From Chryseobacterium sp. PMSZPI (GTDB lineage Bacteria > Bacteroidota > Bacteroidia > Flavobacteriales > Weeksellaceae), in assembly GCF_002835665.1 (NCBI RefSeq), contig NZ_PIZV01000029.1, forward strand, positions 1-59,430: a DNA stretch of 59,430 bases. The letters run 5' to 3'. Position 1 is the first letter of the stretch. The number at the start of each line of letters is the position of its first letter. This document shows positions 17,431-26,742 of the stretch, piece by piece. Below the pieces are notes generated by a model. The model made no database searches, was not told the DNA's origin, and was given only the letters and a program-made list of their open reading frames with translations. A program made the translations under genes and the position numbers.

Positions 17431-18378
17431 TTAAAATTCACTTATAGTAATAAACAGTGTCCCGCTTATTGTCTGTGAATTATTTCTATCAGTATTGATA
17501 AAACGTATTCTTACATTAGAAGGAGAGGTAAGCCTTGCTGAAGCTATTGATACAGCTCCCGGCAAATCAAAATTTGGGGACACACTCACTATCGCTTGTG
17601 TAGAAGTGGGTCTGTTGGCTGCAGGAATAGTAACATTGACATCTAAAATTCCTGATGAATTAAAAGCCCCTGTTAAAAATGTTGTATCTCCATTACTGAT
17701 TGAATTGTTGACAGATGCTGAGAAATTAATCACATTTTTATTAACTGTTCCGGTTGTTCCCAGTTTAAAAGCACCATTAACATCTAATCGTGAAGATGCA
17801 TTAGGTGAAGAAGTATTTATTCCCACCGCCGAAAACATTTTTGTTCCTGAAAATGATTGATCAGTCGTAGTAACTACTCCTCGTGCAGTAGCACTTGCAT
17901 CCGGTACATTGAGAGTCATACTCCCTCCCAAAGAGACAGGTGAATTTGAAATGTTAATATTATTACCTGAAGTTCCGAGATTTAATGAAATAGTTCCCAA
18001 ACTGGATGGAGAAACAGGTACCCAGGCTGTTCCGTTCCATTGAAGTAATTGTCCATTGGTTGCTCCGCTCTGCCCTAAAATAATAGGATTGGAAACCGTT
18101 CCGTTTCCTGCGATAGGAGCAGCTGTCACAACAGATGTTAATGCTTTACCCTCAGTAACAATCTGTGATGCTGTTGTTCTTTTGAGAACACCACCGTTAT
18201 CAAATACTACAATAGAATCTTTTACAGAGGCATTAGGACCTGTTTGTCTAATGTTTCGTATACGAGCAGAACCATTAACATCTAATGTTTCAGTAGGTTG
18301 CTGTGTGTTGATTCCGACTTGGGAATTTATGTGTATTGCTGCTCCAAGGAGAAGCAACAGTGATAAAATTTTCATCAT
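17431..18378 (-). CDS. Secreted structural protein with VGINT motif
   Basis: A 315-residue exported protein of unknown function. Signal peptide MMKILSLLLLLGAAIHINS, then the motif QVGINTQQPTETLDVNGSAR, which is frequent at the start of secreted flavobacterial proteins. The body is low in charge and rich in Ser/Thr/Asn/Gly, with phage-tail-fibre-like phrases (TNGQLLQWNGTAWVP, ATARGVVTTTDQSFSGTK) and a second INTSSPNASSRLDVNG unit near residue 180. The C-terminal 100 residues look like a beta-sandwich. No T9SS sorting domain is seen. The gene at 24774 shares the opening motif. A second ATG lies one codon in. Confidence 0.8.
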   Translation of the reverse strand: MMKILSLLLLLGAAIHINSQVGINTQQPTETLDVNGSARIRNIRQTGPNASVKDSIVVFDNGGVLKRTTASQIVTEGKALTSVVTAAPIAGNGTVSNPIILGQSGATNGQLLQWNGTAWVPVSPSSLGTISLNLGTSGNNINISNSPVSLGGSMTLNVPDASATARGVVTTTDQSFSGTKMFSAVGINTSSPNASSRLDVNGAFKLGTTGTVNKNVINFSASVNNSISNGDTTFLTGAFNSSGILDVNVTIPAANRPTSTQAIVSVSPNFDLPGAVSIASARLTSPSNVRIRFINTDRNNSQTISGTLFITISEF

Positions 18379-18737
18379 TTTGTGATTTATTTATTGAGAT
18401 AAAAGTAGTCAATTCATTGAATGTTCAAAGCAAATCATCAATTTTAATTATTTATCACATAATAATATTAAGACATTCAACTTATGTAAAACATAGAATA
18501 GTTTATCAGTGGGACATAGCTAAAATTATTACAAAAAGAAATAAGATTTTCACCAATAGTTATTAACCTAATAATTTAAAAATATATTCTATCAAACACT
18601 ATATAGTACTTAATCATAATAACCTTTAATTTCTAAATACACTTCAATTTCTTGTCAGAAAACAACAAAAGAATGGTGCTTTAAGCAGGCAGCAGTCTAT
18701 CAAAATAAAAAAAGCTTCCGGATTGGAAGCTTTTTCG
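18379..18737. other. Gene-free AT-rich stretch
   Basis: Apart from the terminator at 18709-18735 I see nothing to support here: no TAnnTTTG box at a useful distance from the 18378 start and no ORF with coding character. Confidence 0.5.
18705..18735 (-). terminator. Rho-independent terminator
   Basis: AAAAAGCTTCC and GGAAGCTTTTT with a 5-base loop, followed by a T run on the minus strand; begins 3 bases below the stop at 18738. Confidence 0.88.
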
Positions 18738-19103
18738 TTATTTCATGTTCACAACTTTATCTACAACAAATTTTGTGTTTCCTCTCCAGGGAAGAGCGCC
18801 ATTGTATTCTTTGTAATGGAGATCAAAGGTTTTACCACTGTTTGTTTCCAATTGCTTGAAAACTTCAGGATCATCTACGGAAAATTCAAACTCATAGCTT
18901 GTAATTCCTCCTGTTTTACCTTTTCCAAAGCCTTCCTGAATAAGTTTACCTTCATATGTTTTGAAGATATAGCCTTTTTTCATGGCATAATTCAGGTAAC
19001 CGGATTTTACGCCTTCTCCAAAAACGAAAAAGTACTTATACCATACAAATACTCCTAACAATAGCAGTACGACGCCAAGAGTGATCCACAAAGATTTTTT
19101 CAT
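18738..19103 (-). CDS. Small membrane-anchored protein of unknown function
   Basis: A 121-residue protein with one N-terminal membrane helix (about 5-25, LWITLGVVLLLLGVFVWY) and an exposed domain. Conserved-looking parts are FGEGVKSGYLNYAMKKG, FKTYEGKLIQ and the C-terminal LPWRGNTKFVVDKVV. The pattern fits a widespread flavobacterial family of short proteins that I cannot assign to a function. It starts 22 bases after the acyl-CoA dehydrogenase stop on the same strand and shares its terminator, so co-transcription is likely. Confidence 0.8.
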   Translation of the reverse strand: MKKSLWITLGVVLLLLGVFVWYKYFFVFGEGVKSGYLNYAMKKGYIFKTYEGKLIQEGFGKGKTGGITSYEFEFSVDDPEVFKQLETNSGKTFDLHYKEYNGALPWRGNTKFVVDKVVNMK

Positions 19104-19125
19104 AGGGAATGTGTTTTGTTAATTT

Positions 19126-20265
19126 TTATTTTGCGATACTTCTCGAGATCACGATTTTTTGAATTTCGGAAGTTCCTTCGTAGATCTGAGTGATTTTTGC
19201 ATCCCTCATTAGTCTTTCTACGTGGTATTCTTTTACATATCCATATCCACCGTGAATTTGTACAGCTTCAATAGTAGTATCCATTGCTACTTGTGAAGCG
19301 TATAATTTTGCCATAGCACCACTTTCAGAGATATCTTTTCCTGCATCCTTTTCACATGCTGCTTTGAAACATAACATTCTAGCCGCTGTAATCTGAGTCG
19401 CCATATCTGCTAATTTGAATGCGATAGCCTGGTGGTTGATGATTTCAGTTTTGAATGCTTTTCTTGTTTTAGCATATTTTAACGCCAATTCATAAGCTCC
19501 TGACGCAATACCTAAAGCCTGAGATGCGATACCGATTCTTCCACCATTCAATACTGCCATAGCAAAGTTGAATCCAAATCCGTCTGCTCCGATTCTGTTT
19601 TCTTTTGGAACTTTTACATTGTTGAAGATCAAAGAATGTGTATCACTTCCTCTGATTCCTAATTTATCTTCTTTTGGTCCGATTTCAAAACCTTCCCAAC
19701 CTCTCTCTACGATAAAAGCATTGATTCCTTTGTGCTTTTTTTCAGGATCCGTTTGTGCAATAACGATATAATAAGAAGCTGTTCCACCATTTGTAATCCA
19801 GTTTTTAATACCATTTAAAAGGTAGTAATCTCCTTTATCTTCTGCAGTTGTTTTCTGAGAAGTTGCATCAGAACCTGCTTCAGGCTCAGATAAAGCAAAT
19901 GCTCCGATCACCTGTCCGCTTGCTAATGGAGTAAGGTATTTTACTTTTTGTTCTTCAGAAGCAAACTTTTCAAGACCGGCACATACCAATGAATTGTTTA
20001 CAGACATTACAACTGCTGCAGAAGCATCTACTTTAGCAATTTCTTCCATTGCCAAAACGTAAGAAACACTGTCCATACCTGCACCGCCGTATTTTGGATC
20101 AACCATCATTCCTAAAAGACCCATCTCTCCCATTTTTTTAACCTGTTCTGCAGGAAATTTCTGGTCACGGTCTCTTTCAATAACTCCAGGTAATAATTCA
20201 TTCTGTGCAAAGTCTCTTGCTGCCTGCTGAATCATCAGCTGTTCTTCCGATAAATTAAAGTTCAT
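19126..20265 (-). CDS. Acyl-CoA dehydrogenase
   Basis: A 379-residue FAD enzyme that oxidises acyl-CoA to trans-2-enoyl-CoA. The start at 20265 (MNFNLSEEQLMIQQAARDFA) matches the family; the frame is open 66 codons further upstream but that stretch is not protein-like. Motifs: AFALSEPEAGSDATS (FAD/substrate signature), GGYGYVKEYHVERLMRDAK and YEGTSEIQ, whose glutamate (E363) fits the catalytic base of short-chain type enzymes. Substrate chain length cannot be fixed. The acyl-CoA ligase gene at 20609 is divergent and would supply acyl-CoA. Confidence 0.95.
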   Translation of the reverse strand: MNFNLSEEQLMIQQAARDFAQNELLPGVIERDRDQKFPAEQVKKMGEMGLLGMMVDPKYGGAGMDSVSYVLAMEEIAKVDASAAVVMSVNNSLVCAGLEKFASEEQKVKYLTPLASGQVIGAFALSEPEAGSDATSQKTTAEDKGDYYLLNGIKNWITNGGTASYYIVIAQTDPEKKHKGINAFIVERGWEGFEIGPKEDKLGIRGSDTHSLIFNNVKVPKENRIGADGFGFNFAMAVLNGGRIGIASQALGIASGAYELALKYAKTRKAFKTEIINHQAIAFKLADMATQITAARMLCFKAACEKDAGKDISESGAMAKLYASQVAMDTTIEAVQIHGGYGYVKEYHVERLMRDAKITQIYEGTSEIQKIVISRSIAK

Positions 20266-20608
20266 AAAAAAATAATTAGATAGCCGTAAATTTACACTTT
20301 TTAAGCAAATCTGAAAAAATAAATTGAATAGACTCAAAAGACTGGAAAAGGAGAGTCGAAAGAGCTCAGATTTAAATTGTGGCATGCAAAATGAATGTAC
20401 ATTAGTAAGGGGTAAAAAATATGTTTTGATTAAGATAAGTCTAATTTTTGACTGAACTTTCATTATTTATCTTTTCCTGCTCCCAGTAGCCTTTCTGAGC
20501 CAATATGTTATGGTACACATTCAACTTATTTGTATTTATTAAAATCAGAGGTCTACAATTAAAAAAAATGCTTATATTTAAATTTCTTTATAAATTACAT
20601 AAAAAATC

Positions 20609-22387
20609 ATGACGATCAAGAGATTATTCGATATTCCACATTACGCTTTAGAAAAATATCCTAAAACGGATATGTTTGTAACAAAATACCATGGCGAATG
20701 GAAGAAAACTTCTACACAGGAGTTTATTAATGAAGGAAATAAGATATCAAGGGGATTATTGAAATTAGGAATAAAGCCGGGGGATAAGATCGCTCTGATC
20801 ACAACCAATTCCCGTACGGAATGGGCTATTATGGATTTTGGATTATCTCAGATCGGTGTCGTTTCTGTCCCGGTCTACCCGAGTATTTCTCCTGAGGATT
20901 ATGAATTTATCTTCAACAATGCAGAAATTCAGTACTGTTTCGTCTCTGATAAGGATCTTTTTAATAAGGTAATGAAAGTAAAACACAATATCCCTACTCT
21001 ACAAGGAATATTCACTTTCGACAATATCAGTGGCGCTGCCAACTGGAAAGAAATCCTGGATCTGGGTAAAGATGAATCTACCCAAATTGAAGTCGATGAC
21101 CTTTCCAATGCCATCAATACAGAAGATTTAGCCACCATTATCTATACTTCAGGAACTACCGGAAGGCCCAAAGGAGTAATGTTGACACATAATAATATCG
21201 TATCTAATGTATTGGGTTCTATACCAAGGATTCCCAAGAAAAAAAGTTTAGATTACAAAGATAGCAGAGCACTGAGCTTTCTTCCTATTTGCCATATTTT
21301 TGAAAGAATGCTTTTCTACCTTTATCAATATAATGGTTTCTCTATTTATTTTGCAGAAAGTATTGATAAAATGGGTGAAAACGTAAAAGAAGTAAAACCT
21401 CATTATATGACGGTAGTACCGAGATTGGTGGAAAAAGTATATGATAAAATCTACAATACCGGTTCTTCTGCCGGAGGATTAAAATCAAAAATTTTCTTTT
21501 GGGCTCTCAATTTAATTACCAAAAAGAAAGAGGTTTCAAAACCATCCGGGCTTCAGGAAATTATTGCCGACAAATTGGTGTTTTCTAAATGGAGAGAAGG
21601 CTTAGGAGGTGAAATCATCACTTTAGTTTCAGGTTCTGCAGCTCTGTCTACAAGATTAAACCTAATGTTCCAGAATGCCGGAATTCCCATTTTGGAAGGA
21701 TATGGACTTACGGAAACTTCTCCTGTAATTTCGGTAAACAGTTTTGAGAAAATGAAAGTGGGCACCGTAGGAGTTCCATTGGATAACTTAAAGGTAAAAA
21801 TACAGGAAGACGGAGAAATCACCGTAAAAGGGCCATCAGTTTTCAAAGGGTATTTTCAAAATGAAGAAATGACCAAAGAGGCATTTACTGAAGACGGATA
21901 TTTTAAAACCGGAGATATTGGACATATCGACAGCGATGGTTTTTTACAGATTACCGACCGCAAGAAAGAAATGTTTAAAACTTCAGGTGGAAAATATATT
22001 GCTCCTCAAACCATTGAAAATTTAGCAAAAGCTTCGAAATTCATAGAACAGATCATGGTAGTTGGTGATGGTGAAAAAATGCCATGTGCCTTAGTACAAC
22101 CTGATTTTGATTTTGCAAAAAGTTGGGCCATGAGAAATAATTTAAATATAGGCTCTACTCCTGAAGAAATTGCCAAAAGCCCTGAATTAAAACAAAGAAT
22201 TGAAAAAGAGATCGAAGGCATCAATGAACACCTTGGAAACTGGGAAAAAATCAAAAAGATTGAACTAACCCCTGAAGTATGGAGCATTGAAACCGGACTT
22301 TTAACTCCTACGTTGAAACTGAAGAGAAAGGCTGTAAAAGAGAAATTTATTGCACTCTACAACAAAATGTATGATCATCAGGATTAA
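20609..22387 (+). CDS. AMP-dependent long-chain fatty acid-CoA ligase
   Basis: A 592-residue adenylate-forming enzyme that activates fatty acids to acyl-CoA through an acyl-AMP. The AMP-binding P-loop YTSGTTGRPKG is at residues 179-189; GYGLTETSPVIS, TGDIGHIDSDGFLQITDRKK and the C-terminal lid with TSGGKYIAPQ follow. Length and motif spelling fit the long-chain (FAA1/FadD15-like) group. It is a single plus-strand gene with its own terminator, divergent from the acyl-CoA dehydrogenase; together they make the first two steps of beta-oxidation. The intergenic region (20266-20608) is AT-rich without a clear consensus promoter. Confidence 0.95.
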   Translation: MTIKRLFDIPHYALEKYPKTDMFVTKYHGEWKKTSTQEFINEGNKISRGLLKLGIKPGDKIALITTNSRTEWAIMDFGLSQIGVVSVPVYPSISPEDYEFIFNNAEIQYCFVSDKDLFNKVMKVKHNIPTLQGIFTFDNISGAANWKEILDLGKDESTQIEVDDLSNAINTEDLATIIYTSGTTGRPKGVMLTHNNIVSNVLGSIPRIPKKKSLDYKDSRALSFLPICHIFERMLFYLYQYNGFSIYFAESIDKMGENVKEVKPHYMTVVPRLVEKVYDKIYNTGSSAGGLKSKIFFWALNLITKKKEVSKPSGLQEIIADKLVFSKWREGLGGEIITLVSGSAALSTRLNLMFQNAGIPILEGYGLTETSPVISVNSFEKMKVGTVGVPLDNLKVKIQEDGEITVKGPSVFKGYFQNEEMTKEAFTEDGYFKTGDIGHIDSDGFLQITDRKKEMFKTSGGKYIAPQTIENLAKASKFIEQIMVVGDGEKMPCALVQPDFDFAKSWAMRNNLNIGSTPEEIAKSPELKQRIEKEIEGINEHLGNWEKIKKIELTPEVWSIETGLLTPTLKLKRKAVKEKFIALYNKMYDHQD

Positions 22388-22398
22388 CAAATAATACC

Positions 22399-22426
22399 AA
22401 CCGCTTCATCTGAAGCGGTTTTTTTG
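22399..22426 (+). terminator. Rho-independent terminator
   Basis: AACCGCTTCA and TGAAGCGGTT with a 2-base loop, then a T tract; directly after the acyl-CoA ligase stop. Confidence 0.92.
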
Positions 22427-22552
22427 TGGGTCTAGTTTCTGATAAGTTTTGCTAAAGCCAATGGAATTTCTTTTTATTAAATCAACTCAAATCCAATTCT
22501 ATTGACTTTTTCCTCTCGCTGATTTAAGATAACGTAGATTTTTTTAACACAA

Positions 22553-22633
22553 TCTTTGTCATTCCGGTAGAAATCTAGCCTTACATTTTTATTCTGTGAT
22601 GTTGAGATTCTTCCTTCGTCAGAATGACAAAGA
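22553..22633. repeat. Intergenic inverted-repeat element
   Basis: Perfect 12-base ends TCTTTGTCATTC (22553-22564) and GAATGACAAAGA (22622-22633) enclose further imperfect pairing (AGAAATCT/AGATTCTT). About 81 bases, no ORF. The stretch 22388-22775 otherwise holds only two terminators. Confidence 0.6.
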
Positions 22634-22725
22634 GACTGCTATAAGACAATTAACAGTATTCATTAAAAAAACATCTGTGTTATTTGTGAAAACATTTGTG
22701 TAATCCGTGTTTTTCAACAAAACAA

Positions 22726-22755
22726 AAAAGCTGTCTCATATCTGAAACAGCTTTT
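22726..22755 (-). terminator. Rho-independent terminator
   Basis: AAAAGCTGTCTCA pairs with TGAAACAGCTTTT (one mismatch), loop of 4, T-rich on the minus strand; ends the DUF34/coiled-coil unit. Confidence 0.8.
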
Positions 22756-22775
22756 GTATGATTTAAAATCAATAA

Positions 22776-23552
22776 TTAGAATTTAATTACAGATTTCATT
22801 TTTTCATTTTCTTCCATTACCAATTCGTCATCAACAAGGATTTTTCCAGAGTGCTCATCAATAATGATTTTCTTTCTCTGAGCAATTTCCATTTGTTTTT
22901 GAGGTGGAATAGTAAAGAATGATCCTTTTGGAGCTCCTCTCTCTAATCCTACTACTGCAAGACCATTGATAGAGTTTGTTCTGATTCTGTTGTAAGAAGC
23001 TAATAATCTTTCGTCAATTTTACCTGCGAATTCTTTAGATTGCTCTAATAAATATTCTTCTTCTTTTTGAGTTTCAGAGATAAGACCTTCTAGTTCTTCT
23101 TTTTTGAACTTTAAGTGGTTTTTTAAATCATTGATTTTTCCATTAAGCTCATTTAAAGTTTCGTTTTTGTGAGCAATTTTAGCTCCGAATTCTTTAATTC
23201 TCTTTTCAGCAAGTTGAATTTCCAGGTCCTGGAATTCAATTTCTTTTCCTAATGCTTCAAACTCTTTATTGTTTCTTACATTATCCTGCTGAGATTTGTA
23301 TTTCTCAATTAAAGTTTTTGCATGGTTAATAACTTCATGCTTTGTTTTGATCTGATCATCCTGATCTTTGATGTCTGCATGAAATTTTTCAGCTCTTTTT
23401 TCAAGCCCTTCAATCTCAATTTCAAGATCTTCAACTTCAATTGGCAATTCTCCTCTAGTATTTCGGATTTCATCCAATCTTGAATCAATGATCTGTAAAT
23501 CGTATAAAGCTCTTAATTTTTCTTCAACTGAAATATCGTTGGTTTTTGCCAT
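22776..23552 (-). CDS. CdsZ-like coiled-coil protein with degenerate zinc ribbon
   Basis: A 258-residue protein of the C4-type zinc-ribbon family (zf-RING_7, CdsZ/HP0958-like). Residues 10-190 form a long helical hairpin of coiled coil (LYDLQIIDSRLDEIRNTRGE at the start; YKSQQDNVRNNKEFEALGKE in the middle). The C-terminal part (about 195-245) keeps the family outline, GSFFTIPPQKQMEIAQRKK then DEHSGKILVDDEL, but the four zinc cysteines are gone; the whole protein has no cysteine at all. It starts 2 bases after the DUF34/NIF3 gene, a pairing seen across bacteria. Exact role unknown. Confidence 0.9.
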   Translation of the reverse strand: MAKTNDISVEEKLRALYDLQIIDSRLDEIRNTRGELPIEVEDLEIEIEGLEKRAEKFHADIKDQDDQIKTKHEVINHAKTLIEKYKSQQDNVRNNKEFEALGKEIEFQDLEIQLAEKRIKEFGAKIAHKNETLNELNGKINDLKNHLKFKKEELEGLISETQKEEEYLLEQSKEFAGKIDERLLASYNRIRTNSINGLAVVGLERGAPKGSFFTIPPQKQMEIAQRKKIIIDEHSGKILVDDELVMEENEKMKSVIKF

Positions 23553-23554
23553 AT

Positions 23555-24652
23555 TTAAATGAAATAATTTACTGGGTTGGTTTTTTCAATAGATTTTGAA
23601 ATTGCAAATGTACTAAATTTTTGTGATAAAATTTCAAATAATTGTTGAGTCACAAATTGTTCTGATTCATAATGCCCTATATCGCCAATCAGCATTTTAG
23701 ACTCAGCTAAAAAATAGTCGTGATATTTAAGATCTCCAGTAAGATAGGCATCACATTTTTTAGAAAGTGCAGATTTTATTCCGCCGGCTCCCGAACCTCC
23801 CAGAACACCTACCCTTTTAATCTTTTTGTTATTAAAAGGGGAATGTTTTATCACTTCAAGATTAAATTTTTCTTTTACCATTCTTAGAAAATCCTTCTCA
23901 TCCATTGTTTCTTCCAACTCGCCATACATCCCCAAACCTGAATGATGGTTTTCATTATCCAGATGATATACCTGATATGCCACTTCTTCATATGGGTGTA
24001 CCAATCTCATGGCAGCAATGATTTGTCCTTGTTTTGGGGATTCAAAAATTACAGAAATCATATCTTCATCTGCATGTTCACGAATATTCTGCTGTCCCGA
24101 AAACGGATTTGAACCTTCTATTGGTCTGAAAGTTCCCTTTCCATTAAGTGTAAAACTACATTCATCATAAAAGCCAATATTTCCGGCCCCTGCAGAGAAG
24201 AGAGCTTCTTTTACAGACTCGGAATGGTCTCTGGGAACAAAAACCGTAAGTTGTTTTAAATTATTTTTTTTAGGTTGAAGAATTTTCAGATCTTTTAATC
24301 CTAAGGCATTACAAATACCTCTATTGACTCCAAAGAAGTCATTATCAAATGCCGTATGGATAGCATAAATGGCAATTTTATTTTCAATAGCTTTTAAAAC
24401 TGCTCTTTCTACATAATTCTTTCCTGTTAAAGATTTTAATCCGGAAAATATAATAGGATGGAAACACACAATTAAATTACAGTTTTTATCCATCGCTTCA
24501 TTCACAACATTTTCCAGGGCATCATGACAAACTAAAATTCCGGACACATCACGATCAGGGACTCCGCATAACAATCCTACATTATCAAAATCTTCTGCCT
24601 GTCTTATGCTTATTTCTTCTTCAATTTTTGAAATTACAGTACTTAGTTTCAT
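23555..24652 (-). CDS. DUF34/NIF3 family dinuclear metal centre protein
   Basis: A 365-residue protein of the NIF3/YbgI/YqfO family, toroidal hexamers with a two-metal site; the biochemical function is not settled. Metal-binding motifs are intact: FHPIIF (H65), HTAFDN (H99, D103) and the C-terminal GDIGHYESE. The length shows the inserted PII-like middle domain (about 125-240, with GAGNIGFYDECSF), as in Gram-positive YqfO rather than short E. coli YbgI. Other hallmarks are DNVGLLCG near residue 25 and GVLGGSGAGGIKSALSKKCD. First gene of a two-gene unit with the coiled-coil protein. Confidence 0.95.
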   Translation of the reverse strand: MKLSTVISKIEEEISIRQAEDFDNVGLLCGVPDRDVSGILVCHDALENVVNEAMDKNCNLIVCFHPIIFSGLKSLTGKNYVERAVLKAIENKIAIYAIHTAFDNDFFGVNRGICNALGLKDLKILQPKKNNLKQLTVFVPRDHSESVKEALFSAGAGNIGFYDECSFTLNGKGTFRPIEGSNPFSGQQNIREHADEDMISVIFESPKQGQIIAAMRLVHPYEEVAYQVYHLDNENHHSGLGMYGELEETMDEKDFLRMVKEKFNLEVIKHSPFNNKKIKRVGVLGGSGAGGIKSALSKKCDAYLTGDLKYHDYFLAESKMLIGDIGHYESEQFVTQQLFEILSQKFSTFAISKSIEKTNPVNYFI

Positions 24653-24723
24653 GAATCTATATTTTACAGTTAGGCGAAGATATTAATTTTACTAAAAAAC
24701 TAAAAGAATTTCTGTACTCCATA

Positions 24724-24756
24724 AAAAAAGCCGGCTTAGATCAGGACCGGCTTGGA
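24724..24756 (-). terminator. Rho-independent terminator
   Basis: AAGCCGG and CCGGCTT arms with extra inner pairing, followed by a seven-base T run on the minus strand; 20 bases past the stop at 24774. Confidence 0.82.
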
Positions 24757-24773
24757 TTCGAAAAATACTATAA

Positions 24774-25622
24774 TTAATCTTTAAAAAGTGAAACCCTTGT
24801 AAAAGAATCGATGCTCACATTACAATTTATATCAGATTCCAGAAAAAGTTGATATCCCCTACCTGGAGCCAGACTTGCAGGATCTGCAATAGTGTAGAAA
24901 TAAAATGTAAGTAGTTTCCCTAAACCACTGGACCCACTGGGAAGAAGTTGAATTGAATTGACTTCAAAACCTGAGTCCGGGTTTGTGAAAGTTGCCTTTA
25001 CAGATCCGGAAGAATTAGATCCCGGAGTCACATTGGCAATTAATCTCCATACATGAACCTGACCTGAAATTTCATTTTCCCTCCATTTTCCTGAAGCTGC
25101 ATCATAAATATTGGCAGTAACACCAGGAAACGGCACTGTAGTTTCCGGCCAGCTTGTTGTAGGACTGGCTGCAAAAACCAATGGTACAGCATAATTTACC
25201 TGCAGTCGCGGTCCATATGTGTTTCCTGATGAAATTAAGCTAAGAGAAGGTTTTACATTTGCGTTTCCAGAATTCACTTTAACGACACCGTCATTACCAG
25301 CCTGAGAAGATGTGGGAACAAAAAGCTGTCTCCAGAGGGTACCGTCCCAATACTGGAAATTATTCGTTGTCGTATTAAAAATAAGGGTTCCTGCAGTCAG
25401 ACTATTATTAACAACACCTGCAGGGGGTACTGTTAAAGGGTCATTATCAGCCAGATTAGTATCTCTGTCCATGTCGGAAAGACGAGGAATCAGAATTCCT
25501 TTCTGATTGGAAACAATCTCTAATACCGTTGCTCCATTTGGATTAGTTGTATTAATCCCAACCTGAGCATATATAAAACTATATATGAAAATCGGAACAA
25601 ATAAGGTTAAAATTTTTCTCAT
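24774..25622 (-). CDS. Secreted protein with VGINT motif
   Basis: A 282-residue exported protein of unknown function. Signal peptide MRKILTLFVPIFIYSFIYA, then QVGINTTNPNGATVLEI and a stretch typical of flavobacterial surface proteins (QKGILIPRLSDMDRDTNL, LIFNTTTNNFQYWDGTLWRQL). The C-terminal half looks like a beta-rich domain with no family I recognise; no T9SS sorting domain. Shares its opening with the gene at 17431. Monocistronic, with a terminator after it. Confidence 0.8.
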   Translation of the reverse strand: MRKILTLFVPIFIYSFIYAQVGINTTNPNGATVLEIVSNQKGILIPRLSDMDRDTNLADNDPLTVPPAGVVNNSLTAGTLIFNTTTNNFQYWDGTLWRQLFVPTSSQAGNDGVVKVNSGNANVKPSLSLISSGNTYGPRLQVNYAVPLVFAASPTTSWPETTVPFPGVTANIYDAASGKWRENEISGQVHVWRLIANVTPGSNSSGSVKATFTNPDSGFEVNSIQLLPSGSSGLGKLLTFYFYTIADPASLAPGRGYQLFLESDINCNVSIDSFTRVSLFKD

Positions 25623-25871
25623 GATCTTAGATTTTGTTGAATAAAATTACAAACTACCACAAAAAAAACGTTAAAAAATAAATTTTTATATGTCATATTT
25701 TATTCGTATTTTGTTAAATATAACACATTGTAAATCATGTGTTTAAATACAAATAACTCACTTTTCAATGATAGAAAAACTATTAACATTTGCAAATTTC
25801 TTTTAACAATCATATATTTACCTTATACTTTAGAGAAATTATTAACTTCGTTGTGAAATAACCTTACCCCA

Positions 25872-26699
25872 ATGGAAAGAGAACATCATCTTGTTCCGGA
25901 AGATGCACTTTGGAAAAGATACCTTTTTCGTATCATTTATCGTTCAGACACCAAACTCGGAAAACTGTTTGATATTATATTATTATCATTAATTCTTGTA
26001 AGTACTGCCATTATTATGATGGAAAGTGTACCTCAGCTTGACAAAAAATTCCACTATACCTTCCTGATTCTTGAATGGATTATTTCTATTTTTTTCACAA
26101 TAGAGTATTCTATGCGGATTGCTGTAATAAAAAATAAGAAACATTATATTTTTAGTTTTTTTGGAATTATAGATTTTCTTGCCCTTGTGCCATTTTACTT
26201 AAGTTTCTTTTTTCCTATTACCAAGTATTTTCTGATTTTCAGAATGCTGAGAATGTTAAGAATATTCAGGATTTTCAATTTATTGGACTTCATGAATGAT
26301 GGTTATCTTATTGTACGGGCATTAAAAAACAGTTCCAGAAAAATCTATATTTTCCTTTTGTTCCTGATTATTTTTTCAGTAATTGTTGGTTCTTTAATGT
26401 TTATGGTGGAAGGTGGAAGACAGGGATTTGAAACAATACCACAGTCTATCTATTGGGCAGTCGTTACCGTAACTACTGTTGGCTATGGTGATGTATCACC
26501 GATAACACCGTTGGGAAAGTTTTTTGCAGTAGTTTTAATGCTGGCTGGATATTCCATTATAGCAGTCCCTACCGGAATCGTAACGGCAGAAATGCGAAAT
26601 AAAAGACAAAATTTAGAAAAAGTTTGTGACCGGTGTGGCAATGAAGATATTGATGATGATGCCAGGTACTGCAAACAATGTGGCAAGAAATTAGCTTGA
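25872..26699 (+). CDS. Voltage-gated-type potassium channel with C-terminal zinc ribbon
   Basis: A 275-residue six-helix cation channel. S1-S3 lie at about 33-110; S4 carries evenly spaced arginines (RMLRMLRIFRIF, 124-135); the pore loop has the potassium filter TTVGYGD (201-207) before S6 (about 215-238). After S6 a short linker leads to a CxxC...CxxC zinc ribbon (C252, C255, C267, C270). The membrane part is of the KvAP/ion_trans type. The ribbon may gate or tether the channel; that is inference. A 52-residue membrane protein gene follows 43 bases downstream. Confidence 0.94.
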   Translation: MEREHHLVPEDALWKRYLFRIIYRSDTKLGKLFDIILLSLILVSTAIIMMESVPQLDKKFHYTFLILEWIISIFFTIEYSMRIAVIKNKKHYIFSFFGIIDFLALVPFYLSFFFPITKYFLIFRMLRMLRIFRIFNLLDFMNDGYLIVRALKNSSRKIYIFLLFLIIFSVIVGSLMFMVEGGRQGFETIPQSIYWAVVTVTTVGYGDVSPITPLGKFFAVVLMLAGYSIIAVPTGIVTAEMRNKRQNLEKVCDRCGNEDIDDDARYCKQCGKKLA

Positions 26700-26742
26700 T
26701 ATTCAATATCAATTTAATTTATTCACCAAACACCACAAAATC

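Noticed and set aside
20266..20463. 66-codon N-terminal extension of the acyl-CoA dehydrogenase
   Set aside because: The family start MNFNLSEEQ fits at 20265; the extension is AT-rich intergenic sequence.
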